64,000 nt of DNA from a candidate division BRC1 bacterium HGW-BRC1-1 (GTDB lineage: Bacteria; Sumerlaeota; Sumerlaeia; Sumerlaeales; Sumerlaeaceae), in NCBI GenBank assembly GCA_002842095.1, contig PHCB01000005.1, forward strand, positions 1-64,000. The letters are read 5' to 3'. Below, piece after piece: positions 52,331 through 61,067 of this stretch. Below the pieces are notes generated by a model, which ran no database searches, had not been told where the DNA came from, and saw only the letters and a program-made list of their open reading frames with translations. Every line of letters starts with the position of its first letter. The stretch's first letter is position 1. The translations under genes were made by a program, and so were the position numbers.

Positions 52331-54052
52331 TTAGTTCAACTCCAGAGCCTGCGACACTTTTTCCACAAGCGGCGCAATCAGAGCCTCATCGAATGCAAAA
52401 CGAATTCCTGCGGTTTCAAACAACTCCGGCAGGGGTCGACTGTTACCCAGGGCCAACGCCTTTCGATAAGCAGCCACTGTTGAAGCTGCATCCATTTGGT
52501 AATTCACCCACAGTTGCAGCGCACCCAACTGGGCGATGGCGTACTCAATATAATAAAGTGGCACGCAGAAGAAGTGCAGCTTGGAGACCCATGATGCGCC
52601 ACGCCACTCGGGGTGAACACTCCAATCCAGATCGTCGCCGAAATCCGCGTCCAGCTTCAACCAATGCTCCTCACGTTGGGCGCGCGTGTGGTCCGGATTG
52701 GAATACATCCATTGCTGCATCGCATCCACACGCATAATCCAGGGCAGCAGAATTACCACGTCGGTCAGGTGCATCAATCGCGCCCGGCGAGCATCCACAT
52801 GATTGTAAAAAGCGTCCAGACGCTCACAGGCCATCATTTCCATGCCCATGCTTGCGACCTCACAAAACTCAATGGGTGCGCCGCGATAAGCTACCAGTGG
52901 CTCTTTACGAGTGGCCAGGGCATGGAACGCATGGCCTCCCTCGTGCAGAAGGGTGAACACATCCTGGTTGCGGCTGGTGGCGTTCATAAAGATGAAAGGC
53001 AACCGCGCTTCGTCGAGGGTGCTTTGATAACCACCCGGGGCCTTCCCCTTGCGGCTGTCCAGATCCAGCAACGAGTTTTTGCGCAGGACATCAAAATCGC
53101 TGGTGAACGAACCATCGACGTTCGCGAAAATCCGACTGGTTCCCTCGATCAACTGCTCCGAGGTTTCAAAGGGCCGCAGAGGTTCGCGTCCCTGCAGGTC
53201 CACTTCCAAATCCCAGGGAGCCAACTTCTCCATCCCCAAAGCGGAACGACGCTTCTCGCGAAGCATCCGCTTCAGTGGCATCACAACCTTTTTCACCGTC
53301 TCGTGGAAGCGGTGGCAATCGCCCGGTGTGTAATCAAAACGACCCAGGCGGTCGAACTGATATTCGATGAAATTCTCAAAACCGGCGTTGCGCGCCATTT
53401 GAGTGCGCAGTCGAACCATCTCATCGAAGATAGTTTCCAGTTTCTCCCGGTCCTGCTTCTGGCGACCGATCGAAGCAGACCACGCCCCCCGTCGCACGTC
53501 GCGATTTGTCTCTTCAACGTAGCGCGCCAGCTGAGGCAACGTCTGCTCGCTTCCGTCAAATTCAGCACTCATCTCGCCGCAAATCTTTTGATACTGTTGC
53601 GACAGAACCTCGTCCTGGGTTTGTAGCGGAATGTTTTCCTCGCGGAAAATCGCCACCTCTTTTTCCTGCGCACGATCATAAACGAAGAACCGTTTGGAAT
53701 CCAACCCAGCCCGACCCGGCGAGGCCAGATACTTGCGCGACAACTCGAAATACTCAGGCTCGCACCGGGGCATGATGTTTTCCACGTAATCGAGATACGC
53801 CTTCTCGCGTGCGGGGTCATCGGTGTGACAGGTCATCTCGATGTATCGCGCCGAGAACTCCTCGGAAATAGCCGCCTGCAGTTCGGAAAGATCGTCCAGC
53901 CACTTTTCCAAATCTGCCGGGGAGGTAAGGTCGCGTGCGCGAAGATCTGTAAAGTAACCTTCCAGTTGATTCCAATCGCCCAGATTGACATCGGCCGAAA
54001 GGAAGGTCCGTGCAAATTCGCGCGATTGGCGCTGATCCTGGATGCTGGTCAT
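52331..54052 (-). CDS. M3 family oligoendopeptidase
   Basis: A 573-residue zinc peptidase of the thimet/oligoendopeptidase F group. The Zn motif is LLHEGGHAFH (370-374 for HEGGH), with the third ligand in APIEFCEVASMGMEM about 25 residues on. The N-terminal 300 residues are the helical lid. It should cut short peptides in the cytoplasm. AAAGG six bases upstream supports the ATG. It precedes aroC on the same strand with about 100 bases between. Confidence 0.92.
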   Translation of the reverse strand: MTSIQDQRQSREFARTFLSADVNLGDWNQLEGYFTDLRARDLTSPADLEKWLDDLSELQAAISEEFSARYIEMTCHTDDPAREKAYLDYVENIMPRCEPEYFELSRKYLASPGRAGLDSKRFFVYDRAQEKEVAIFREENIPLQTQDEVLSQQYQKICGEMSAEFDGSEQTLPQLARYVEETNRDVRRGAWSASIGRQKQDREKLETIFDEMVRLRTQMARNAGFENFIEYQFDRLGRFDYTPGDCHRFHETVKKVVMPLKRMLREKRRSALGMEKLAPWDLEVDLQGREPLRPFETSEQLIEGTSRIFANVDGSFTSDFDVLRKNSLLDLDSRKGKAPGGYQSTLDEARLPFIFMNATSRNQDVFTLLHEGGHAFHALATRKEPLVAYRGAPIEFCEVASMGMEMMACERLDAFYNHVDARRARLMHLTDVVILLPWIMRVDAMQQWMYSNPDHTRAQREEHWLKLDADFGDDLDWSVHPEWRGASWVSKLHFFCVPLYYIEYAIAQLGALQLWVNYQMDAASTVAAYRKALALGNSRPLPELFETAGIRFAFDEALIAPLVEKVSQALELN

Positions 54053-54096
54053 GAGATGCCTTTCGTGAGGAGGGGAGTTAGGATCGCAGCGACCTG

Positions 54097-55548
54097 TCAG
54101 TCGATGCGTACGGATGCGTTGGTCAAAGCCGTGGCGCGATCATCGGGCCGGCCGACCAGGTTGAACCCGAGAAACGAAACCGTGGTTTTCGCGGAACGCG
54201 ATCCCTCATCGGCGTCGAAAATAATTTCTGTCACTGTTGCAGGGGCAATTGCCTTGAAGCGAACAGTTGCCAACACTCCCGCGCTCGGCACTGAAACCTT
54301 TTGAGAGAAACCCATCTCGTAGGAAATCAGACCCGTATTATTGTAGGCCTTGTTCCTCATGTGGAAATCGAAGGGCAATTCCTCATGATAAGGCCCGTCG
54401 AGGATGTTCACTCCATTGGTGATCCAGTTGTCCTCGTCGTAATCCACCACCTGAAGGACGGTGGGATCGAATCGAACGGCAACGCGCATGGAATCAATAT
54501 CCACCCCCTTGGGATTGGCGTATACGATATCCACGAGGAAATCTTCTCCGGTGGTCACGGCGGAACGGCGGGGCCTTAAAGCCAGAGTGACATCACCCTC
54601 GGCAGTTCCCTCGCTGATCTCCCGCGCCAGGGCCATCCCGGTCACCGCCCCATAACCCGCGTCTTCCATTTCGAGCAGCGATTCCCGATTCGGCGTCACG
54701 GAAATGGCGGCATCCACCAAACCCGAACTGGACAGATCACCAGAAAAATCCTCACTATCAGAGGACCTCAGTAATACGTTTTCCTCACCATTCATCACGC
54801 GACTGGGGAAGTCGTCGGTGTTCAAAAACACCATGGGAGAATGCTCGGACGGTTGCAGAGCTCTCCATTTAAGCTTGAACAGGGCCGTAAGATCACGTTC
54901 CTGCGGTTGCGAAAACTCGGCATGGTAGGCAAAAATGCCCCGTCGTGCATCAATCTTGGCGATGGCAGGTTGTTTTAACAACGGAGCAATCTCGCTGTCA
55001 TCTATGCCCGTCAACCCCACAACAGAGGGCTCGTACCGCAGCGCGACATCCACACTCGTAAAGCGACTTTTTCGCGCATTGCGATAAACGGTCTTGGTGG
55101 CAAAACCACCGCCCTGCTCCACCACTATGTTCATGGTAGGGGCAACGCTGACACTTTCCACATACAGCAGGTTGGCCGACGGATCGGCTTTCATCTTGAA
55201 TTCAACGGTGGTTGTGGGCCGGGCCTCTTCACCCCCCGACTTCTTGGTGGGGGCTTCTTTTCCCTTAACAGTCTTCTCATCTTTTTTCGGGGCTGCCTTG
55301 GCTCCCTTGGAGCCAGGCTGATTGCTGTTTTTTTCCCGCGCCTTGTCCGTATCCTTCTGGTTGCGCTTGGCATCGGACTCTTTGGGGTTCTTGGCGTCGT
55401 TCGTACGCGAACTTTTGAACAAGCTTGTGCGACTTGTGCGGGAACTGCCGATCTGATTCGAATCATTGGAATTATTCTGCGCAACACAGGGAAATCCCAC
55501 AAAGGCCATCGCCACAGTCGCAAACACGACCATCCATTTACGTTTCAT
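54097..55548 (-). CDS. Secreted protein with cohesin-like beta domains
   Basis: A 483-residue exported protein. MKRKWMVVFATVAMAFVGFP with CVAQ is a signal peptide. A Lys/Ser/Asn-rich low-complexity stretch of about 100 residues follows, then two beta-sandwich segments. The second contains VAVRFDPTVLQVVDYDED and GVLATVRFKAIAPATVTEI, the pattern of cohesin-type domains; the first has VALRYEPSVVGLTGIDD. Cohesins anchor dockerin-bearing enzymes in cellulosomes but also occur elsewhere. No dockerin was noticed in the window. The inner ATG at 55548 is chosen for the signal peptide. Confidence 0.7.
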   Translation of the reverse strand: MKRKWMVVFATVAMAFVGFPCVAQNNSNDSNQIGSSRTSRTSLFKSSRTNDAKNPKESDAKRNQKDTDKAREKNSNQPGSKGAKAAPKKDEKTVKGKEAPTKKSGGEEARPTTTVEFKMKADPSANLLYVESVSVAPTMNIVVEQGGGFATKTVYRNARKSRFTSVDVALRYEPSVVGLTGIDDSEIAPLLKQPAIAKIDARRGIFAYHAEFSQPQERDLTALFKLKWRALQPSEHSPMVFLNTDDFPSRVMNGEENVLLRSSDSEDFSGDLSSSGLVDAAISVTPNRESLLEMEDAGYGAVTGMALAREISEGTAEGDVTLALRPRRSAVTTGEDFLVDIVYANPKGVDIDSMRVAVRFDPTVLQVVDYDEDNWITNGVNILDGPYHEELPFDFHMRNKAYNNTGLISYEMGFSQKVSVPSAGVLATVRFKAIAPATVTEIIFDADEGSRSAKTTVSFLGFNLVGRPDDRATALTNASVRID

Positions 55549-55839
55549 ATCCAATATGAGCATCACGATCGAAATCCTTAGCGTCGATGTCGATGGTTGT
55601 CGACGAAGTTTTTTGTTTGCATCCCTTCCATCCTCCAAGCAACTCACATTCCAGTTTCGAGGGAAACTTAAGGTCCAGACGATTCCTTTATCAGGACTCT
55701 TCGTAGAGAGAAAACCAACTCATCTGGAATCCGTTGATTAGTTCTGACACATCTTCTGGTATGACCTATAATTGGGTTGCGGAGATATTAACTCACGCCC
55801 TTGTTTCATCAAGTCCGCCTGAAGATTTTTAAGAGAGGA

Positions 55840-56934
55840 ATGGGTGTCCCATTGGCAGAAATCACCTTCATAAGTGATTATCGTGTTTATCTCTCGCGGC
55901 GGTGCGCCCATCGGTGTGGCTATTGCAACTTTCAGCAAACACCCGCCAATTTGCCACCATCCCGCAAAGCCGTTCGCGCCCTGCTGCACACGGCCGGCCG
56001 AATCGGCGCTCATCAGATCACCCTGACATCTGGTGAGGGTATCGATCAATGGGATGAAATCTCATCGGCCTGCCGCTATATGGGTTATCGCGGATGGTAT
56101 GATTACGTACATGCCATGGCACGCTTCGTCTTGCAACAGCGGGGCCATCACCTTTTTTTCCCCTCACTCGATGTAGGTGCCATGCCGTGGCATGAGCTAC
56201 GGAAAATGCGCGATGCGGTGGCCAACGTCCGCATGATGCTGCATTCCATCGACAACAATCTCCAGACCGAGATTGCACACCGCGATGCGCCGCACAAGTG
56301 TCTAGAAAGGCGTCTGGCCGCTCTGGAAGAAATGGCATCCGTGGGTATCCCCATGGTCACAGGAATCCAGGTGGGTATCGGGGAGAGCGAAGAAACCTGG
56401 GGGCAGACCGCGCGCATCGTTTCCGACATTCATCGGCGCCATGGCAGCATTCAGAATTTTGTGGTTTCGCCCTTCGAACCCCAACCTTATTCCCTGATGG
56501 CAGCCTATCCGCCCGTATCGGCGGAGGTCTTTCTGCGCGCTGTGCGGACGGTCCGGGACAATCTTCATTCGTCCATCCTGCTGAGCCCCGAAATTGGCAG
56601 GAGCATCGAGCTTCTGCCCGATCTCGATCAAATGGGCATCTCTGACATCGGGTCTGTAACTCTGGGAAATTCAGAGCATCTGGACCTCGATATCCGGTCC
56701 GCCATTCATCACATCATGATCGATCCAAGCGGAGTGGACCTCAAACAACGCATGGCACTATGCGAGGATTTCATAGCGCGGCGGGCTCTTCCGGAAGATC
56801 TGACTAATAATATCCAGCGGTTCTCGCGATTCATGGAGCAAACCCGCGGGCTTGACCATCAACGCCCCACAGACAGTCAGACCGGTTTGGGCGGCAACGA
56901 TGCGCGAGCATCGAATCACGACACCGTGGCCTGA
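55840..56934 (+). CDS. CofG-like radical SAM enzyme
   Basis: A 364-residue radical SAM protein. RRCAHRCGYCNFQ is the CxxxCxxC cluster motif, followed by TLTSGEG. The later blocks GIPMVTGIQVGIGESEETW, HRRHGSIQNFVVSPFEPQP and ISDIGSVTLGNSEHLDLDI closely resemble CofG, the half of FO synthase that makes the deazaflavin 8-HDF. CofG needs a CofH partner, not seen here. An in-frame TTG at 55801 extends the N terminus by 13 codons; GAGG lies very close to ATG 55840, so the start is uncertain. Confidence 0.75.
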   Translation: MGVPLAEITFISDYRVYLSRRCAHRCGYCNFQQTPANLPPSRKAVRALLHTAGRIGAHQITLTSGEGIDQWDEISSACRYMGYRGWYDYVHAMARFVLQQRGHHLFFPSLDVGAMPWHELRKMRDAVANVRMMLHSIDNNLQTEIAHRDAPHKCLERRLAALEEMASVGIPMVTGIQVGIGESEETWGQTARIVSDIHRRHGSIQNFVVSPFEPQPYSLMAAYPPVSAEVFLRAVRTVRDNLHSSILLSPEIGRSIELLPDLDQMGISDIGSVTLGNSEHLDLDIRSAIHHIMIDPSGVDLKQRMALCEDFIARRALPEDLTNNIQRFSRFMEQTRGLDHQRPTDSQTGLGGNDARASNHDTVA

Positions 56935-56975
56935 CACTCCCCACCCCGACCACTGACGGTACTTCTGAACGCCTC

Positions 56976-57113
56976 TCAGATATTTTTAACTGCGCGCCCA
57001 CCTTTGGAAATCATCTTACCGGCACCATCCACAACGCCGCCCATGGTCGCGCACCCGCTCAGTACACACAGCCCAACCAGAATTGCCACTATCATCATCG
57101 AGAGTCGTTTCAA
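56976..57113 (-). CDS. Entericidin-like small lipoprotein
   Basis: A 45-residue lipoprotein starting at TTG with GGAG about 10 bases upstream. The signal KRLSMMIVAILVGLCVLSGC ends in the lipobox LSGC. The mature part ATMGGVVDGAGKMISKGG resembles entericidins (Cys-x-Thr...Gly-x-Gly-x-x-Ile-x-x-Gly-Gly), small outer-membrane lipoproteins of the EcnA/EcnB type. An ATG at 57098 is an alternative start but has no ribosome site. It is downstream of comEC on the same strand. Confidence 0.7.
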   Translation of the reverse strand: MKRLSMMIVAILVGLCVLSGCATMGGVVDGAGKMISKGGRAVKNI

Positions 57114-57209
57114 CGCTTCACATCTCCATGCAATTAATGGTGCCAATTCCAAAGGATGCGGGATTGTGTCTGCAAGCCTTTCCTTGCCTGACTTAATTTT
57201 TATGCGGCA

Positions 57210-59654
57210 TTACCAAACCCGCCCGGCCTTCACACCCTTTACAGTTTGAACACTGAAGCGGCCCCGGCTCGCTTCCACCAATACCGCGCCCTGTTCGTCG
57301 GTTCGGCAAACCTCGCAACCAGCCGTCTTCAGGCGTTCAAGTGTTTCCTTATTGGGATGGCCGTAACTGTTGTTTTTTGCGCAACTCACGACGGCAACCG
57401 ACGGACGAACCTTCCGCAAAAATTCCTCGCTGGTGGAGCCTTTACTTCCGTGATGGCCGACCTTCAGCACATCTGCCTGACAGACTTCCTCAGCCATGCC
57501 AGCCTCCGCCAATATCCCCGCGTCTCCTGTCAGCAAGATTCGAAACTCCCCATAAACGATCCGCAGCACCACGGAACGCTCATTGTCGTTGAGATCAGAT
57601 GTGTCCGCCGGCGGCCATACAACTTCCGCCCTCGCCCCGCCGCCTCCATCCAGCACCATTCCCGCATGAAGGGCGAGAGGCTTAACGCCATTGTTCACCG
57701 CGACACTCCAAGTTTCTCCCAGATCTGTTCCCTCCCCCGCAAACCCGATCTCCCGCACCGGATGACTACGCAACAGTTCGGGCATACCACCCGTGTGGTC
57801 GTTGTCGGCATGGGTGGCCACCATCATCCCGAGGGGTACAGCACCCCGTGCCATGAGGTGGGGCTGAATGACGTATCGCGCGACGTTGGGCGATGGCCTT
57901 CCAGCATCAATCAGAAGCGTACGCCCATTCGGGAACTCCACCAGCGCGGCGTCGCCCTGTCCGACATCGAGAAACCACACACGCAGTTTGCCTCCGGAGA
58001 AGCGCAACCCCAGCGAAAGCATTAACACAACCAGCGCTGCTCCGCCATGAACGGCTAATCTCGCGCGGCTCTTCGGCAACCATTCCGGCGTATCGCGCAC
58101 CACAACATAAAACCCCGCAAGCAACACGACATAGTAGGCTATGACCGCCCACGCCGGCAGCGCCCCGGGCGTAACGATAGCCCACTTGGCCGATGCCGTG
58201 GCATACGCAATGGCACGCAACAACTCCATGCCGCCCGACGTGGCTGCACCGAAAACCAGACCAAGGGGAGGAATCAAAGTCCCCACGAAGATCGTAGCGA
58301 GGGCGCCCCCCAGCACCAAACCCGAAATTGGACACGCAACGAGGTTCGCCAGCGGAGAGAGCAGGTTGACCTGACTGAAATAATGCAATTGCAGGGGAAG
58401 CACCATGATCGTGGCGGAGAGGGAAACGACGAACGCTGCCCACACGAACCTCCCTACCCGTCTTGATTTGCTGATCTCCCCGTTGATTTCGCCGAGCAAT
58501 TCTCGCAGTGGACGTTCGAAAATAAAAATTCCAGCCACACCGGCCAGCGAAAGCTGAAGACCGGGATGCCAGAGCGAAAGAGGATTGACCGCAACGATTA
58601 TGGCAAAAGCGAGCAACAGCGCAGTCCATCCATCCACTTCTCGCCGCAGCCACCAACCCGCAGCAATGGCTGCTGTAATGAGATACGCACGAAGGGGTGC
58701 CGGGGACATCCCGATCATCAGGATATAAACCGACAATATGACCATTAGAACCAACATCCCCGCACGCCTGCGGACTCCGGCTACCCCCAGCAGCACACCA
58801 ACAATCAGCGAAAACATTGCCACATGCATTCCGCTCACGGCAAAGAGGTGGATGGTGTTACTGTCACGAAAGGCACGCGCATCTTCATCGCTCATGACAG
58901 ACCGATCGTTGAACACCATGGCGGTCGTCAAAGCTGCAGTGGTGGGCGGCATTTGACTGCGAAGCACGGCCGTGCAATGCTCCCTGATGGACGCGGTCAC
59001 CTGTCTGACCACAGACCACAGGGCGAGCCCCAAACCCTCCGAAGAACCATCGGGGATCAGCGGTGCATCCAATAGCGCTCTGATATAAACCCCACGCCCT
59101 GCCAGACTTTCTCCCATATCATTCCCAAAAAAATTGTGCAAAAAGGCTGGTTCGGAAAACGAGCCATGGAATCGGACCCGATCACCAATGCCTAACGTCA
59201 GCGGGATAAGGCCTGAACTTTTGGAAGATACCTGAACTCTGCCGGGCAACGTGACTGGCGATTGTTGCGGGAATTGCAGTGACACGTCGGTCAACACAAC
59301 CTGTCGACGCTCACCGGATGCGGTATCTGCAACCTCCGCGACACAGCCCGTGGCCGGATAATAAACCCCATCCACAGTTTGATCAAGGATATGGATTGCG
59401 AGCGCCCGACGTTCCGCTTCGAACTGCACCACAACAACTCCCACAACCCCACATGCCACCAGCCACCAAACCCATTTTCCCTCGCCTCTTCTATAGGCCC
59501 ACGCCGCAGCGACAAGAGATGCGATAAGAAGAATCCACACCACCCCCTCCCCCATCAGGGGGGCAAAATCATGTACAACGCAGCAACCAGCCACGTAGGC
59601 CAGAACAAATGGAAGCAGCGGGCGTTTAAATCGTTGCACCTTCACATCGCTCAC
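57210..59654 (-). CDS. comEC: ComEC/Rec2 DNA-uptake channel protein
   Basis: An 814-residue polytopic protein. An N-terminal DUF4131-like region (30-200) is followed by the competence core, with HLFAVSGMHVAMFSLIVG and the Ala/Leu-rich helices to about 520, and a C-terminal metallo-beta-lactamase domain (VWFLDVGQGDAALVEF, ATHADNDHTGG, GHHGSKGS). It forms the inner-membrane channel for single-stranded DNA in transformation. With comF at the left end, the window has two parts of a competence system; no comEA or pilus gene is seen. Confidence 0.93.
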   Translation of the reverse strand: MSDVKVQRFKRPLLPFVLAYVAGCCVVHDFAPLMGEGVVWILLIASLVAAAWAYRRGEGKWVWWLVACGVVGVVVVQFEAERRALAIHILDQTVDGVYYPATGCVAEVADTASGERRQVVLTDVSLQFPQQSPVTLPGRVQVSSKSSGLIPLTLGIGDRVRFHGSFSEPAFLHNFFGNDMGESLAGRGVYIRALLDAPLIPDGSSEGLGLALWSVVRQVTASIREHCTAVLRSQMPPTTAALTTAMVFNDRSVMSDEDARAFRDSNTIHLFAVSGMHVAMFSLIVGVLLGVAGVRRRAGMLVLMVILSVYILMIGMSPAPLRAYLITAAIAAGWWLRREVDGWTALLLAFAIIVAVNPLSLWHPGLQLSLAGVAGIFIFERPLRELLGEINGEISKSRRVGRFVWAAFVVSLSATIMVLPLQLHYFSQVNLLSPLANLVACPISGLVLGGALATIFVGTLIPPLGLVFGAATSGGMELLRAIAYATASAKWAIVTPGALPAWAVIAYYVVLLAGFYVVVRDTPEWLPKSRARLAVHGGAALVVLMLSLGLRFSGGKLRVWFLDVGQGDAALVEFPNGRTLLIDAGRPSPNVARYVIQPHLMARGAVPLGMMVATHADNDHTGGMPELLRSHPVREIGFAGEGTDLGETWSVAVNNGVKPLALHAGMVLDGGGGARAEVVWPPADTSDLNDNERSVVLRIVYGEFRILLTGDAGILAEAGMAEEVCQADVLKVGHHGSKGSTSEEFLRKVRPSVAVVSCAKNNSYGHPNKETLERLKTAGCEVCRTDEQGAVLVEASRGRFSVQTVKGVKAGRVW

Positions 59655-59754
59655 GATTGAAATTTGTCACACCTGAGAGAGATTTCAGGGAGTGATCATT
59701 TGTAATTGTAAAGGGCGCAATGCTTCGCGCGCATCCGCCCGGGAGCAGGGATAG

Positions 59755-60987
59755 TTGTTTCTCTGGACTGTTTTCAAAGTGGCCTTCAAGAGCATCTGGG
59801 CCAATAAGATGCGCTCGTTCCTCACGATGTTGGGCGTCATTATCGGCGTTGGTGCAGTCGTGGCGATGATGGGCCTGGGCACTGGTATTCGTGAGTCGAT
59901 CATTCAAAACGTGCGCGGCATGGGTGCCAACCTGCTCACAGTACGAGCTGGTTCACGCGGGTTTGGCGGCGTCCGCTCGACGACTCAGCAAAATCTGAAA
60001 ATTGAAGATGGTGAAGCGATCCTGCGCGAAGTGCCCGAGATCCAAATGGCGGCACCGGAAGTTTCCAACAGCTATCAGGTCAAGTACCTGAACAAAAACA
60101 CCCGTGTCACCGTGCGAGGCAGCAGCGTTACCTATTTCCCCGTGCGAAATAACGAAGTAGAAAAAGGACGAGGGCGCCCCTTCACAGAAACCGAGGTTAG
60201 CCGCAACGCCCGCGTAGCCGTAATCGGCCCGACGACCGCCACGGACCTCTTTGTGGCCCAAGACCCCATTGGGGAGACCATTAAGATTGCGGGAATTAAC
60301 TTCATGGTCATTGGCGTGACAAAACTCAAGGGCGACCAGGGATGGTACAACCCCGATGATGTGGTGATCATACCCTACACCACGGCCATGTCGCAGCTCA
60401 TGGGTCGCGACAACCTGAGCAACCTCTACCTTCAGGTTAAAGAAGGCGCCGACATGCAGGAAGCCGTCGAAAAAGTGAACGTCGTCATGCGTAGACAACA
60501 CCGCATCCAAGCCGGTAATCCCGACGACTTCTCCGTCAGCAATCTTCAGGAGATAGCAGACTCGCTCGAAATGGTTGGCAATCTCTTGACCGCACTTCTC
60601 TCCAGTGTGGCGTTCATCTCGCTCATCGTCGGCGGCATCGGGATCATGAACATCATGCTCGTAACCGTGACCGAAAGAACCAGGGAGATTGGCGTGCGCA
60701 AGGCTCTGGGCGCACGAAACCGCGATCTGCTGAGTCAATTCCTTCTGGAAGCGGTGGCCATCAGTCTTACGGGTGGTGCCCTTGGTGCGGCGCTCGGCGT
60801 TGGTACCATTCTTGGTTTCAATCGATTAGCCACGAGCAACCCCAGCATCACCTTCCGTGCTCAGTTGGATGCGTGGCCCATCATCCTTGCCTTCGTGGTT
60901 GCCGTGGGTATTGGCATTTTCTTTGGGTGGTACCCCGCCCGCAAAGCTGCAAGGCTCGACCCCATCGACGCTTTGAGATACGAATAG
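59755..60987 (+). CDS. MacB-type ABC transporter permease (FtsX family)
   Basis: A 410-residue permease. The N-terminal helix SFLTMLGVIIGVGAVVAMMG leads into a MacB periplasmic core domain (about 45-260) and then three helices with the FtsX motif, including IVGGIGIMNIMLVTV and ERTREIGVRKALGAR. No ATPase domain is present and none lies upstream, so the ATPase is probably beyond the window. TTG start with GGGAGCAGGG just upstream. It leads the tripartite efflux operon. Confidence 0.9.
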   Translation: MFLWTVFKVAFKSIWANKMRSFLTMLGVIIGVGAVVAMMGLGTGIRESIIQNVRGMGANLLTVRAGSRGFGGVRSTTQQNLKIEDGEAILREVPEIQMAAPEVSNSYQVKYLNKNTRVTVRGSSVTYFPVRNNEVEKGRGRPFTETEVSRNARVAVIGPTTATDLFVAQDPIGETIKIAGINFMVIGVTKLKGDQGWYNPDDVVIIPYTTAMSQLMGRDNLSNLYLQVKEGADMQEAVEKVNVVMRRQHRIQAGNPDDFSVSNLQEIADSLEMVGNLLTALLSSVAFISLIVGGIGIMNIMLVTVTERTREIGVRKALGARNRDLLSQFLLEAVAISLTGGALGAALGVGTILGFNRLATSNPSITFRAQLDAWPIILAFVVAVGIGIFFGWYPARKAARLDPIDALRYE

Positions 60988-61067
60988 TTCATTCAGGATC
61001 AAGCAGGTCTTCCCTGCACATCAGACTTTGACGAAAAAAATTAAACCAACGAGAAACCATAAAAGCT

